From the NCBI GenBank assembly GCA_040382935.1, contig JBEIEP010000003.1, positions 76,296-140,295 of the forward strand: DNA of 64,000 nt, written 5' to 3'. The notes under the pieces are model-generated. The model ran no database searches, had not been told where the DNA came from, and worked only from the letters and a program-made list of their open reading frames with translations. Shown piece after piece: positions 21,540 to 28,824 of the stretch. Both the position numbers and the translations under genes were made by a program. The stretch comes from JALQUL01 sp040382935 (GTDB lineage Bacteria; Pseudomonadota; Gammaproteobacteria; Burkholderiales; Burkholderiaceae_C). Each line of letters begins with the position of its first letter. The stretch's first letter is position 1.

Positions 21540-22742
21540 TTACCTCGATTGAAGAAGTTCAAAAACACTCACACGGTAAGCGCCCCACGCCGGTAGTGCG
21601 GCCGCCAACAACGACACACCAAAGGCCAGTGCAGGCACCCCCCAGAGTTCTTGGGGCCAAGACCAACCCGCCACCATCAGCGAGTGGTCCAGTTGCAGCA
21701 TCCAAGCCAATACACTGGCCATGGCCTGTCCGGCTGCAATCCCAACCACCGCAGAGAGCAGGCCCAACCACACGGCCTCGCCCAGCAGCAACAGGGCAAT
21801 TTTTTGGGGTGGCGCACCCAGCATACGCAGCAAGGCCAAGTCGGCCCGGCGCTCACGCACAGCGCCCCACAGGGCAATCAGCACGCTTAAACCTGCGGTT
21901 AACAGCAACACCCCGGCAAACGCCCGCAATACGTCGGTGCCCAGGCCCAACATGCGCAGCAGGCGCGAGATCTCGACGGCGGGCGCGGCAGCTTGCATCT
22001 CGGTGGTGGTGTTGACCCAGCGCGGAAAACTCACCGCAGCCAGTGGCGTGGTGTATTGCACCAAAACCACCGTTACCTCACGCTCTTGTTCCATGATTTT
22101 GCGGTCCTCGTCGTCCAGGGCCGTGTCGTCTTCGTGCACCTTCCAGACCGATGCGGTGTCGGTTAAAACCAAGCGGTCCAACACCGATCCATTGGCCGCC
22201 AGTATGCCCACCACCTCATAGGGGTACTCGCCATGCGAATGGCCACCGCCGCCCAGGCCATGCGCCCCCACAAAGGTTTGGCCCACGGCAAGGCCTAAAC
22301 TGCGTGCCACTGCCGCACCCAGCACCACTTGCATGGGTTGGCTCCACAAACGCCCCTGTGCCAATTGGCCGTCGTAGTGGGCAAGGTAAGCATGCGAGGT
22401 GCCCACAATCCGAAATCCGTTCAGGTTGTCACCCAAACTCAGGGGGATGGCTTTGGACACCAGCTTGTTTTTTTGCAGATCGGCAAAGGCTTGGTAGGGG
22501 ATATTGCCGGTAGGTGTGTCGATATGAAAGACCCCACTCAAAATCAATTGCATAGGGCTGCCTTTGGCCCCCACCACCACATCAATGCCCGCCAAATCCT
22601 TGTCGAATGCCTTTTGAAGTTGATGCCCCACCAACAATAAAAAAGTGATAGAGGCCAGGCCCAGCCCTAACAGCAAAACATTCAGCGCCGCGCCCAATGG
22701 CCTTGACCAAAGATAGCGCCAAGACAGGGTGAGCGCGTTCAT
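21540..22742 (-). CDS. FtsX/LolC-like ABC transporter permease
   Basis: 400 residues: a transmembrane helix at about 14-40, a large periplasmic domain (about 45-265) holding a Gly/His-rich loop (HGLGGGGHSHGEYP), then three helices near 270-295, 320-345 and 360-395. This is the MacB/FtsX topology (four helices). The histidine-rich loop fits a metal-linked task. It starts inside the ATPase gene (ATGA) and is in an operon with zur. Relatives in Zur-controlled operons are thought to act on periplasmic metal-binding proteins or lipoproteins. Confidence 0.85.
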   Translation of the reverse strand: MNALTLSWRYLWSRPLGAALNVLLLGLGLASITFLLLVGHQLQKAFDKDLAGIDVVVGAKGSPMQLILSGVFHIDTPTGNIPYQAFADLQKNKLVSKAIPLSLGDNLNGFRIVGTSHAYLAHYDGQLAQGRLWSQPMQVVLGAAVARSLGLAVGQTFVGAHGLGGGGHSHGEYPYEVVGILAANGSVLDRLVLTDTASVWKVHEDDTALDDEDRKIMEQEREVTVVLVQYTTPLAAVSFPRWVNTTTEMQAAAPAVEISRLLRMLGLGTDVLRAFAGVLLLTAGLSVLIALWGAVRERRADLALLRMLGAPPQKIALLLLGEAVWLGLLSAVVGIAAGQAMASVLAWMLQLDHSLMVAGWSWPQELWGVPALAFGVSLLAAALPAWGAYRVSVFELLQSR

Positions 22743-23410
22743 GCCTGCACCATGGCAGTGTTTGGCCCCAGACGCAAAGTGCTGAGTGCCGCTTGGGACT
22801 GGGCCAGCAGGGCGGTCACCCGGCTGTCGTGGGTGGCTATCACCAGCGTGGCCCCTTGGCGCTGGGCGGTGGTTTGCAGCACACTGATCGCGGCACTGGC
22901 CGAGTCATCATCCAAACTGGCGGTGGGTTCGTCGGCCAACAGCAATCGCGGTCGCAGCAACACGGCACGCGCCAAGGCCACCCGCAAGGACTGCCCGCCC
23001 GAGAGTTGGTGCGGTTTGCGTTGCGCCAAGTCCCCAATGCCCAAACTGTCCAGGGCGTTTTGTATGGCCTTGTCGTCCCGCTTAAACCCGGCGGCCCACT
23101 GCGCCAGCGCCAGGTTGTCTGCCACGCACAGGGCCCCGCTTAAATGCAGTTTTTGCGGCAAAAAACCTATGGTGCGGGCACGCCATGCGTCATTGGCAAC
23201 CTTGCCCAGTGTGCCCATCTTTTGATCGGCCACCGTTAACGAGCCCGAGGTGGCCCTTAGCAGGCCCGCCACCAAGGCCAGCCAGGTCGATTTACCGCAG
23301 CCAGAGGGGCCGGTGAGCAGCACGGTTGCGCCCTGCGCCACTTGCAGGTCGGCAAACGCAAGGGCTGGCCCTTGGGGGTAGCGGTAGCGCAATCCCACAG
23401 CTTCAATCAT
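22739..23410 (-). CDS. LolD/MacB-like ABC transporter ATPase
   Basis: 223 residues from ATG 23410, which overlaps the zur stop (ATGA); longer starts run into zur and are rejected. Walker A is TGPSGCGKST near residue 32, the Q-loop is in FLPQKLHL, the signature LSGGQSLRVALARA lies near 137-150, and Walker B is LLLADEPTASLD. It powers the FtsX-like permease encoded next. Confidence 0.92.
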   Translation of the reverse strand: MIEAVGLRYRYPQGPALAFADLQVAQGATVLLTGPSGCGKSTWLALVAGLLRATSGSLTVADQKMGTLGKVANDAWRARTIGFLPQKLHLSGALCVADNLALAQWAAGFKRDDKAIQNALDSLGIGDLAQRKPHQLSGGQSLRVALARAVLLRPRLLLADEPTASLDDDSASAAISVLQTTAQRQGATLVIATHDSRVTALLAQSQAALSTLRLGPNTAMVQA

Positions 23411-23910
23411 GGCGTGACGCTCGCTACGCTGGCGCAGTCGGCACACACACCACGCACTGCAAAATCCATGCTAAACCCTTGGTAACCCAAGGCTTTAAGG
23501 GCGTCCAACGCCGTTTGTGCGGCCCGCTCCAAATCCATGGTGCGGCCTTGCAAGGCCCCTGCCAATGGCTTGTCCTGGTGGCAGCTTTGACACTCAAAGT
23601 GAGGAATGGCATGCACACTGGCAGGCATGGCCTGAAAACGCCTAACCCGGTGCACATCCACCCGGCACAACACCAACCCCACCTGCGTCAATCGATCAAT
23701 TAAACGGTACAGCGTGACGCGGTCCAGTGCCAGCGCGCTGTCGTGGCTTAAGGCCGATAGCAATTGGGCGTGGGTGTAGCTGGTATCGGGGTGCGCCAAA
23801 AACCATCCCAAAACCAAACGCCCCGCCGCCGTTTTGCGCAGGCCATGGGCGCTGAGCAAGGCGTCAATGGGGTCTTGTGCAGACAGGGCAGAGGCAGAGG
23901 TGGCGGGCAT
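23407..23910 (-). CDS. zur: Fur-family zinc regulator Zur
   Basis: 167 residues. The N-terminal winged helix includes SYTHAQLLSALS and LDRVTLYRLIDRLTQVGLV (about 44-80). Metal-site residues follow: IPHFECQSCH (Cys107, Cys110), and a late VCADC pair near residue 158. The structural-zinc Cys arrangement is that of the Fur family. Neighbours on both sides concern zinc (znuCBA divergent, ABC exporter downstream), which makes Zur more likely than Fur or PerR. It should bind the operator at 23943-23981. Confidence 0.85.
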   Translation of the reverse strand: MPATSASALSAQDPIDALLSAHGLRKTAAGRLVLGWFLAHPDTSYTHAQLLSALSHDSALALDRVTLYRLIDRLTQVGLVLCRVDVHRVRRFQAMPASVHAIPHFECQSCHQDKPLAGALQGRTMDLERAAQTALDALKALGYQGFSMDFAVRGVCADCASVASVTP

Positions 23911-23942
23911 GGTGGTGCAAATTCAGGTGCGGATTTATAAAT

Positions 23943-23981
23943 GCAACTAAGTTGCGATATGATATAACGCAATTAAGTTGC
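23943..23981. promoter_or_regulatory. Zur operator between zur and znuCBA
   Basis: GCAAC-taa-GTTGC (23943-23955) and GCAAT-taa-GTTGC (23969-23981) are exactly 26 bases apart. Between them lies GATATGATATAAC, itself close to a palindrome. The entire 23941-23983 block is roughly symmetric and starts and ends ATGC...GCAT. It lies 33 bases upstream of zur and about 200 upstream of znuC. Two sites on one face of the helix fit cooperative binding. Confidence 0.65.
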
Positions 23982-24018
23982 ATTAAACCTTATTTTACCC
24001 GTCCAAGCCCCACCTATC

Positions 24019-24186
24019 TTGAAAACTTTGTCTACCGATTTACAAAACCCAGTGCCCAAGGCCATTAAGGCAAGCCGCCCAAGCTTTTTGGCCTGGCCGG
24101 CTTGGTTGCGCCTCCTGTGCTTATTGCCTGTGCTATTGGCCCTTTGGTGGGTGGTGGGCTGGGCCAATGCACCCTACATCGCATGA
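24019..24186 (+). CDS. Possible small membrane protein leading the znu operon
   Basis: A 55-residue frame begins with TTG 24019 and its TGA overlaps the znuC ATG (ATGA at 24183-24186), the mark of translational coupling. Residues 1-30 are polar to basic (PVPKAIKASRPS); the remainder is one strong hydrophobic helix rich in Leu and Trp. No ribosome binding site is obvious and no ATG or GTG exists in frame. It fills most of the 23911-24182 spacer. Unknown family. Confidence 0.45.
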   Translation: MKTLSTDLQNPVPKAIKASRPSFLAWPAWLRLLCLLPVLLALWWVVGWANAPYIA

Positions 24187-24947
24187 TCACGCTTACCGAT
24201 TGCACCGTCAGTTTTAGGCAGCACCCCGCCTTGCACCACGTCAGTGGTTGCTTTGAGGCAGGGTCTTTAACCGCAGTGGTGGGGCCCAATGGCGCGGGCA
24301 AATCCACCCTGTTGCGGGCCATTGCGGGCGTGGTGGCCCCCAGCGCTGGCCGGGTACAGGTGCAAGCGCCCAGGCAAAAAATCGCCTATCTGCCCCAAAT
24401 CACCGACATAGACCGAGGCTTTCCCATCAGCGTTTTGGATTGTGTTGTGTTGGGATTTTGGAGTGCCAAAGGGGCTTGGGGCAGCATCAACGCCAGGCAG
24501 CGCGAACGTGCCTTTTTGGCCCTAGAGGCCGTGGGTTTGCAAGGCTTTGACAAGCGCCCGCTGGGCTCTTTATCGATAGGCCAATTGCAGCGCGTTATGT
24601 TTGCCCGCCTGTGGGTGCAAGACGCCGATCTCTATTTACTGGACGAGCCCTTTAGCGCCGTCGATGCCACCACCACAGAGGCCTTGATGGGCTTGTTGCA
24701 GGCGTGGCACCAACAGCGCCGCACCGTGATTGCCGTGGTGCATGACGCCACATTGGTGGCCGCGCACTTCCCGCGCACCTTGGTGCTGGCCCGCCAAGTG
24801 GTGGCCTGGGGGCCTACCGCTGATGTGCTGCACAAAGAAGCTTTGATTCAGATGCCACGCATGGCAGAGGCCTGGGACGACCAAGCCCCTTTTTGCGAAC
24901 ACCCCCATCGCACGGCCAAAGCCCCAGCGAATGCCCTGCATGATTAA
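24183..24947 (+). CDS. znuC: Zinc ABC transporter ATPase ZnuC
   Basis: 254 residues from ATG 24183. Walker A is GPNGAGKSTLL near residue 39, the Q-loop is IAYLPQITDI, the signature is LSIGQLQRVMFARL, Walker B is LYLLDEPFSAVD and the switch His is in VIAVVHDATLV. The tail is His-rich (FCEHPHR). The order ATPase, permease, binding protein and the facing zur gene mark it as the zinc uptake system rather than manganese. Confidence 0.9.
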   Translation: MITLTDCTVSFRQHPALHHVSGCFEAGSLTAVVGPNGAGKSTLLRAIAGVVAPSAGRVQVQAPRQKIAYLPQITDIDRGFPISVLDCVVLGFWSAKGAWGSINARQRERAFLALEAVGLQGFDKRPLGSLSIGQLQRVMFARLWVQDADLYLLDEPFSAVDATTTEALMGLLQAWHQQRRTVIAVVHDATLVAAHFPRTLVLARQVVAWGPTADVLHKEALIQMPRMAEAWDDQAPFCEHPHRTAKAPANALHD

Positions 24948-25824
24948 CGCCTTGAACACCCTGTGGGAGCTGACGGTAGGCCCGTTTGCCGAGTTTGCAT
25001 TTATGCGCCGCGCCTGGGTGGCTACCTTGGCACTGTCTATCAGCGCTGCGCCATTAGGGGTGTTTTTAACCCTGCGCCGCATGAGTCTGTTGGGCGATGC
25101 CCTTAGCCACGCGGTGTTACCCGGTGTGGCGCTGGGGTTTATGGCCTTTGGTTTGTCTTTGCCCGCGATGGCGCTGGGCGGTGTGGCCGCTGGCGTGGTG
25201 GTGGTGGCCTTGGCTGGTTTGATCAGCCGCTCCACCCGCCTTAAAGAGGACGCCAGCTTGGCGGCGCTCTACTTACTGGCGCTGTCTTTAGGTGTCACCC
25301 TGCTGTCGCGCCAAGGCACCCAGTTGGATTTGCTACACATTCTTTTTGGTAATGCGCTCAGTGTAGACCCGGAGGGTTTGCAAATGGTGGCCATGGTGGC
25401 CAGCGGCGTGCTAGTGGCCCTGGCCCTGATGTACCGTGGCTTGGTGCTAGAGAGCTTAGACCCGGCATTTTTGGCCACCTCGGGGCGCACCAGTTGGATC
25501 TGGCAACAGGGCTTCTTGGCCTTGGTGGTGCTTTGCCTGGTGGCAGGGTTTCAGGCCTTGGGCACCTTGATGGCCGTGGGTTTGATGATGGTGCCCGCCG
25601 TTTCGGCCCGTTTATGGCACGACACCTTGCCCGCGCAATTGCTCAATGCCACGGTGCAAGCGCTGCTCTCGGGCACAGCGGGGCTGCTGGTTTCTTATCA
25701 CCTTAACACCCCCTCGGGGCCTACCATCATCGGTTGTGCAGGCGTCCTGTACTTTGCCTCACTGGCCATTGCCCCCCAGGGTTATCTGCGCCGCTGGGTC
25801 AGCACACGCCACCGCGTCGCTTAA
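24940..25824 (+). CDS. znuB: Zinc ABC transporter permease ZnuB
   Basis: 294 residues with about eight to nine hydrophobic helices in the metal ABC-3 pattern: GVFLTLRRMSLLGDALSHAVLPG near residues 38-60, a cytoplasmic loop STRLKEDASLA that contacts the ATPase, and TLMAVGLMMVPAVSARL near 205-221. It overlaps the end of znuC by eight bases; ATG 24931 would give three more residues and is possible. Confidence 0.9.
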   Translation: MINALNTLWELTVGPFAEFAFMRRAWVATLALSISAAPLGVFLTLRRMSLLGDALSHAVLPGVALGFMAFGLSLPAMALGGVAAGVVVVALAGLISRSTRLKEDASLAALYLLALSLGVTLLSRQGTQLDLLHILFGNALSVDPEGLQMVAMVASGVLVALALMYRGLVLESLDPAFLATSGRTSWIWQQGFLALVVLCLVAGFQALGTLMAVGLMMVPAVSARLWHDTLPAQLLNATVQALLSGTAGLLVSYHLNTPSGPTIIGCAGVLYFASLAIAPQGYLRRWVSTRHRVA

Positions 25825-25863
25825 TTTTTTCTTTTTTTTCTTGAAATTCTTAACAGAGGACTT

Positions 25864-26793
25864 ATGCAAAAACTGTTGCAACTGGCGCGATGGATCACCA
25901 TTGTTTCTTTATCCATGACCACCCTGCATCCCGCATGGGCTGCAGACAAAATCAATGTCACCACCAGCTTTAGCATCCTGGGTGATTGGGTGCGCGTGGT
26001 AGGGGCCGAGCGCGTGGTGGTCACCGATCTGGTGGGCCCCGACCAAGACGCCCACGTGTTTCAGCCCAAGCCCACGGATGCCAAACGCATCCTGGCATCC
26101 CAATTGGTGGTCATCAACGGTTTGGGGTTTGAGCCCTGGATGAAAAAACTCATGGCGTCTGCCGGCTACAAAGGTGCCAGTGTGCAGGCCTCGCAAGGCA
26201 TTAAGCCCATGAAGATGCAGGGCCATCACAGTCACGGTGCAGCGGGTGGCAACGACCATGCCGACGCGGACCCGCACGCCTGGCAAGACCTAGGCCACGC
26301 TATGCAGTACGTGACCAACATTGCACAAGCCCTAAGCCAAGTGGACCCTGCTGGCGCAAACCTCTACCAAGCCAACGCCCGCCGTTACAACCAAGAGTTG
26401 CAGGCACTTGATGACTGGGCCAAACAACAAATCGCCACCATTGCCCCCGCCAAACGCAAAGTCATTACCTCGCACGACGCCTTTGGTTACCTGGCCGCCC
26501 GTTACGGCATTCAGTTCTTCGCCCCCCAGGGCCTTAACACCGAGGCCGACGCCACCGCCAAAGACGTGGCCAAGTTGATTCGCCAAATCAAAAAGGACAA
26601 CATCAAAGCCGTGTTTGTAGAGAACATGAGCAACCCAAAACTGGTCACCCAACTGGCCAAAGACACTGGCGTCACCCTAGGCAAACCCCTGTACGCCGAC
26701 GCCTTGTCCGCCCCTAACCAACCCGGCGCCACCTACCTGGCCATGATGCGCCACAACATCACTGAGTTGGTGGCGGGGATGGCTAAGAATTGA
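25864..26793 (+). CDS. znuA: Zinc-binding periplasmic protein ZnuA
   Basis: 309 residues. A signal peptide is cleaved near AWA-ADK (residue about 28). The first metal histidine is in DQDAHVFQPKP, the His-rich loop (HHSHGAAGGNDHADADPH) follows with the second in DPHAW, the third is in KVITSHDAFGYLA, and the last acidic ligand is in PLYADALS. This is a cluster A-I zinc/manganese binding protein. A run of T (TTTTTTCTTTTTTTTC) lies just upstream, 39 bases after znuB, and AGAGGA is its ribosome binding site. Confidence 0.92.
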   Translation: MQKLLQLARWITIVSLSMTTLHPAWAADKINVTTSFSILGDWVRVVGAERVVVTDLVGPDQDAHVFQPKPTDAKRILASQLVVINGLGFEPWMKKLMASAGYKGASVQASQGIKPMKMQGHHSHGAAGGNDHADADPHAWQDLGHAMQYVTNIAQALSQVDPAGANLYQANARRYNQELQALDDWAKQQIATIAPAKRKVITSHDAFGYLAARYGIQFFAPQGLNTEADATAKDVAKLIRQIKKDNIKAVFVENMSNPKLVTQLAKDTGVTLGKPLYADALSAPNQPGATYLAMMRHNITELVAGMAKN

Positions 26794-26846
26794 TATACCC
26801 GATTCCATCCAATTTTTTTGTTTTGTTGACAGGGATGCGCTACGAA

Positions 26847-27725
26847 TCATGGCGCGTCATCTACCCAAGGCAAACTCTCATAAAAATCCTGTACGGATTG
26901 GTAAATATCGTTAAAGGGCGGCAGGGGACCTTCGATCTCATCAAGCATATCTGTGTAGCCCTTGGCCGCCATGGCTTTTATCTCAGGGTTTCGCATCGAT
27001 TGGACCTGGGCATGAATACCTCGGGCCCGGGCGGATGCGACCAAACACGCCAGTAGCGAAGACTTTTCTGTGGGGGTCCAGTTCTTTACGTGAGCCAAAA
27101 GCAACGACAGGTCATAAACATCTTGGCGGCGATAGCGCTGGCGCATCGCCTGTTGCAGCAGGGCACGGAATTTCTCAGCCATGAGGTTGACCAAGCTATA
27201 GACCTGCAAGGGCTCACCATCGCTCAATTGGAGCACCTCCACATCAAGCACGGCCTCGTTGTAGCTGTAATCGATCTCCACCACGTTGGGTGACTGCTTT
27301 GCCAACAACCTTTGCAAAGCGCGGGGATGGCTTCTGACTGCATAACCAACACTAAGGCCCAATGTGGGGAAGGTCTTGTCGGGGCCAGCTGGCATCAGCT
27401 TGGCACGTTGAATCACGCACAGGGTGTCGTAATGGGTCTGGGCATTGGCATGTACCAGCTGTGCATCCAAAGCTACCAATAGCGCTTGCTCGTCGCCCGT
27501 TTCGTACAAGGCACTGGTAGAAAAGTCGGCGTCCTTGGTAAAGCGGCTGCTGTGATAGCGCAGCGCCATCAGCAAGCCACCTTTCATGACCATCTTGCTT
27601 CTAAGCTCGGTCGAGGACGAGATGGCCACCAAAATGATGTGAATCGCCTCACGAAAACTTTTCTTGTCGGCAGGGGCTTTTGCCACCCAGGCCGTCAAGT
27701 CAGTCGCCACAATCAATTCACTCAT
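26847..27725 (-). CDS. AbiEii/AbiGii-family nucleotidyltransferase toxin
   Basis: 292 residues. The nucleotidyltransferase motif appears as MKGGLLMALRYHSSRFTKDADFS (GG near residue 49, D-x-D near residue 65), a third acidic site near YNEAVLDVEV, and the family's late FRALLQQAMRQRYRRQDVYDL block (about 187-207). AbiEii proteins are type IV toxins that block growth, for example by modifying tRNA 3' ends or GTP/UTP-dependent transfer. The gene overlaps the AbiEi gene by eight bases and follows it in one operon. It sits 53 bases beyond the convergent znuA end. Confidence 0.87.
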   Translation of the reverse strand: MSELIVATDLTAWVAKAPADKKSFREAIHIILVAISSSTELRSKMVMKGGLLMALRYHSSRFTKDADFSTSALYETGDEQALLVALDAQLVHANAQTHYDTLCVIQRAKLMPAGPDKTFPTLGLSVGYAVRSHPRALQRLLAKQSPNVVEIDYSYNEAVLDVEVLQLSDGEPLQVYSLVNLMAEKFRALLQQAMRQRYRRQDVYDLSLLLAHVKNWTPTEKSSLLACLVASARARGIHAQVQSMRNPEIKAMAAKGYTDMLDEIEGPLPPFNDIYQSVQDFYESLPWVDDAP

Positions 27726-28638
27726 TGTCGTCGCCTAGGCTGATCGACGGGACGTTAATCGACAACTGCCAACGCTTCGAAAACTTTGGTGTGTAGGCTT
27801 CATCGGGGTCAAGTTTTTGAGAGCCACCGCGTTGCGCAGACTTTTCCCATTCAGCAAACACCTCGTGCTCTAGTCCTCCCACCTCTGACAATAAAAAGCC
27901 CGCGCGCACTTTGTCTATCGCCAAACCATGCTGGTTGACCTCATCCACGATCAATTGAAGATAGCGCTTGCCCTCACGTCGGTATACATCGGCCACATGT
28001 TGCATACCCCCGCACAGCGAAGGTTCTCGAATCATTTCTATAAACACACGGCCTATCGTGGCAACCCGCAGGCTAGACCCCTCAACCAAGCGAAATGCAC
28101 CCAAATGAGAGCGCTCACGAAAATGAACATAGGTTTTACCAAAGCGCTCCAGCGTGGGCGGCAAAAGCTTAGGTAAACCGCAATCTAGGTAGGCTTGCAA
28201 ACGGGTGCCCAAGTCTTTGGCCATGCGCGATTGCGCCTGCTCACGCCATTGCGTTCGCGTGGGGCGGGTCATGTACAAAACTTTGGAAAAACGGTCCGTT
28301 AGCCCGTGGTATTCCATGGCGCTAAGGTGGGACACATAGGCAAAGGGGTCCAGGCTGCACATCACACCAGCAGCACTTGCATCGCCATTGCCAAAAAGCA
28401 GGTAGCCCCTTGTTTGGGCAATCGGATCGATGGGGGTTAAAAGGCGCACCTCAGACAGCTTGCCACACAGGTCTGCCCACACCGTCTTTAGCTGTTTGGG
28501 TGGAATCGCTAAACGATCCGCCCAAACGAAAACGTGCCTAGCCAATTCGTAAGCTGAAATGGCGGGCGCACGATGGGCTGCCAGTAATTTAGCGGCTTGG
28601 GGTAAGAGGCTAGCGGATTTTGGAGGTAGAATTGTCAT
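27718..28638 (-). CDS. AbiEi-family antitoxin/repressor
   Basis: 306 residues. The N-terminal winged-helix region (AISAYELARHVFVWADRL, WADLCGKLSEVRLLTPI) binds DNA; the middle has the family's YVSHLSAMEYHGLTDRFSK block (about 96-115) and the end is polar. AbiEi neutralises AbiEii without direct contact and represses the operon by binding paired inverted repeats. ATG 28638 begins one base after a 49-base palindrome, with no ribosome binding site, so the message may be leaderless or nearly so. Confidence 0.85.
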   Translation of the reverse strand: MTILPPKSASLLPQAAKLLAAHRAPAISAYELARHVFVWADRLAIPPKQLKTVWADLCGKLSEVRLLTPIDPIAQTRGYLLFGNGDASAAGVMCSLDPFAYVSHLSAMEYHGLTDRFSKVLYMTRPTRTQWREQAQSRMAKDLGTRLQAYLDCGLPKLLPPTLERFGKTYVHFRERSHLGAFRLVEGSSLRVATIGRVFIEMIREPSLCGGMQHVADVYRREGKRYLQLIVDEVNQHGLAIDKVRAGFLLSEVGGLEHEVFAEWEKSAQRGGSQKLDPDEAYTPKFSKRWQLSINVPSISLGDDNE

Positions 28639-28639
28639 T

Positions 28640-28688
28640 ATTAATAAGATTACAATGCGTCCTTAGGACGCATTGTAATCTTATTAAT
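28640..28688. promoter_or_regulatory. 49-base perfect palindrome at the abiE promoter (IR1)
   Basis: Arms of 24 bases around a single T (28664). The half-site next to the centre reads AATGCGTCCT. On the minus strand the palindrome contains TTACAA-18-TGTAAT, a plausible promoter that would start transcription 5-10 bases before the abiEi ATG; by symmetry the same promoter exists in the other direction. It shares its core with the palindrome at 28746-28792. Confidence 0.75.
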
Positions 28689-28745
28689 CCTCGTAAATCA
28701 ATTTCAACGTTAATTTATTTTTTTGCATTTTGAAATTAACTTCAC

Positions 28746-28792
28746 TTGCCCTGTATAAAATGCATCCTGAGGATGCATTTTATACAGGGCAA
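28746..28792. promoter_or_regulatory. 47-base perfect palindrome, second abiE site (IR2)
   Basis: Arms of 23 bases around a single G (28769). The half-site next to the centre is AATGCATCCT, one base different from IR1 (G to A). The centres of the two palindromes are 105 bases apart, close to ten helical turns, with AT-rich DNA between them. It also lies 33 bases beyond the end of the SIR2 gene and could act as a hairpin at its 3' end. Confidence 0.75.
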
Positions 28793-28824
28793 TGAACGTA
28801 AACTACGTACGCTATATTAACGCC

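Noticed and set aside
24102..24182. In-frame upstream extension of znuC (from GTG 24102)
   Set aside because: The ZnuC domain begins at ATG 24183, which overlaps the preceding small ORF; the extension is unlike ATPase N-termini.
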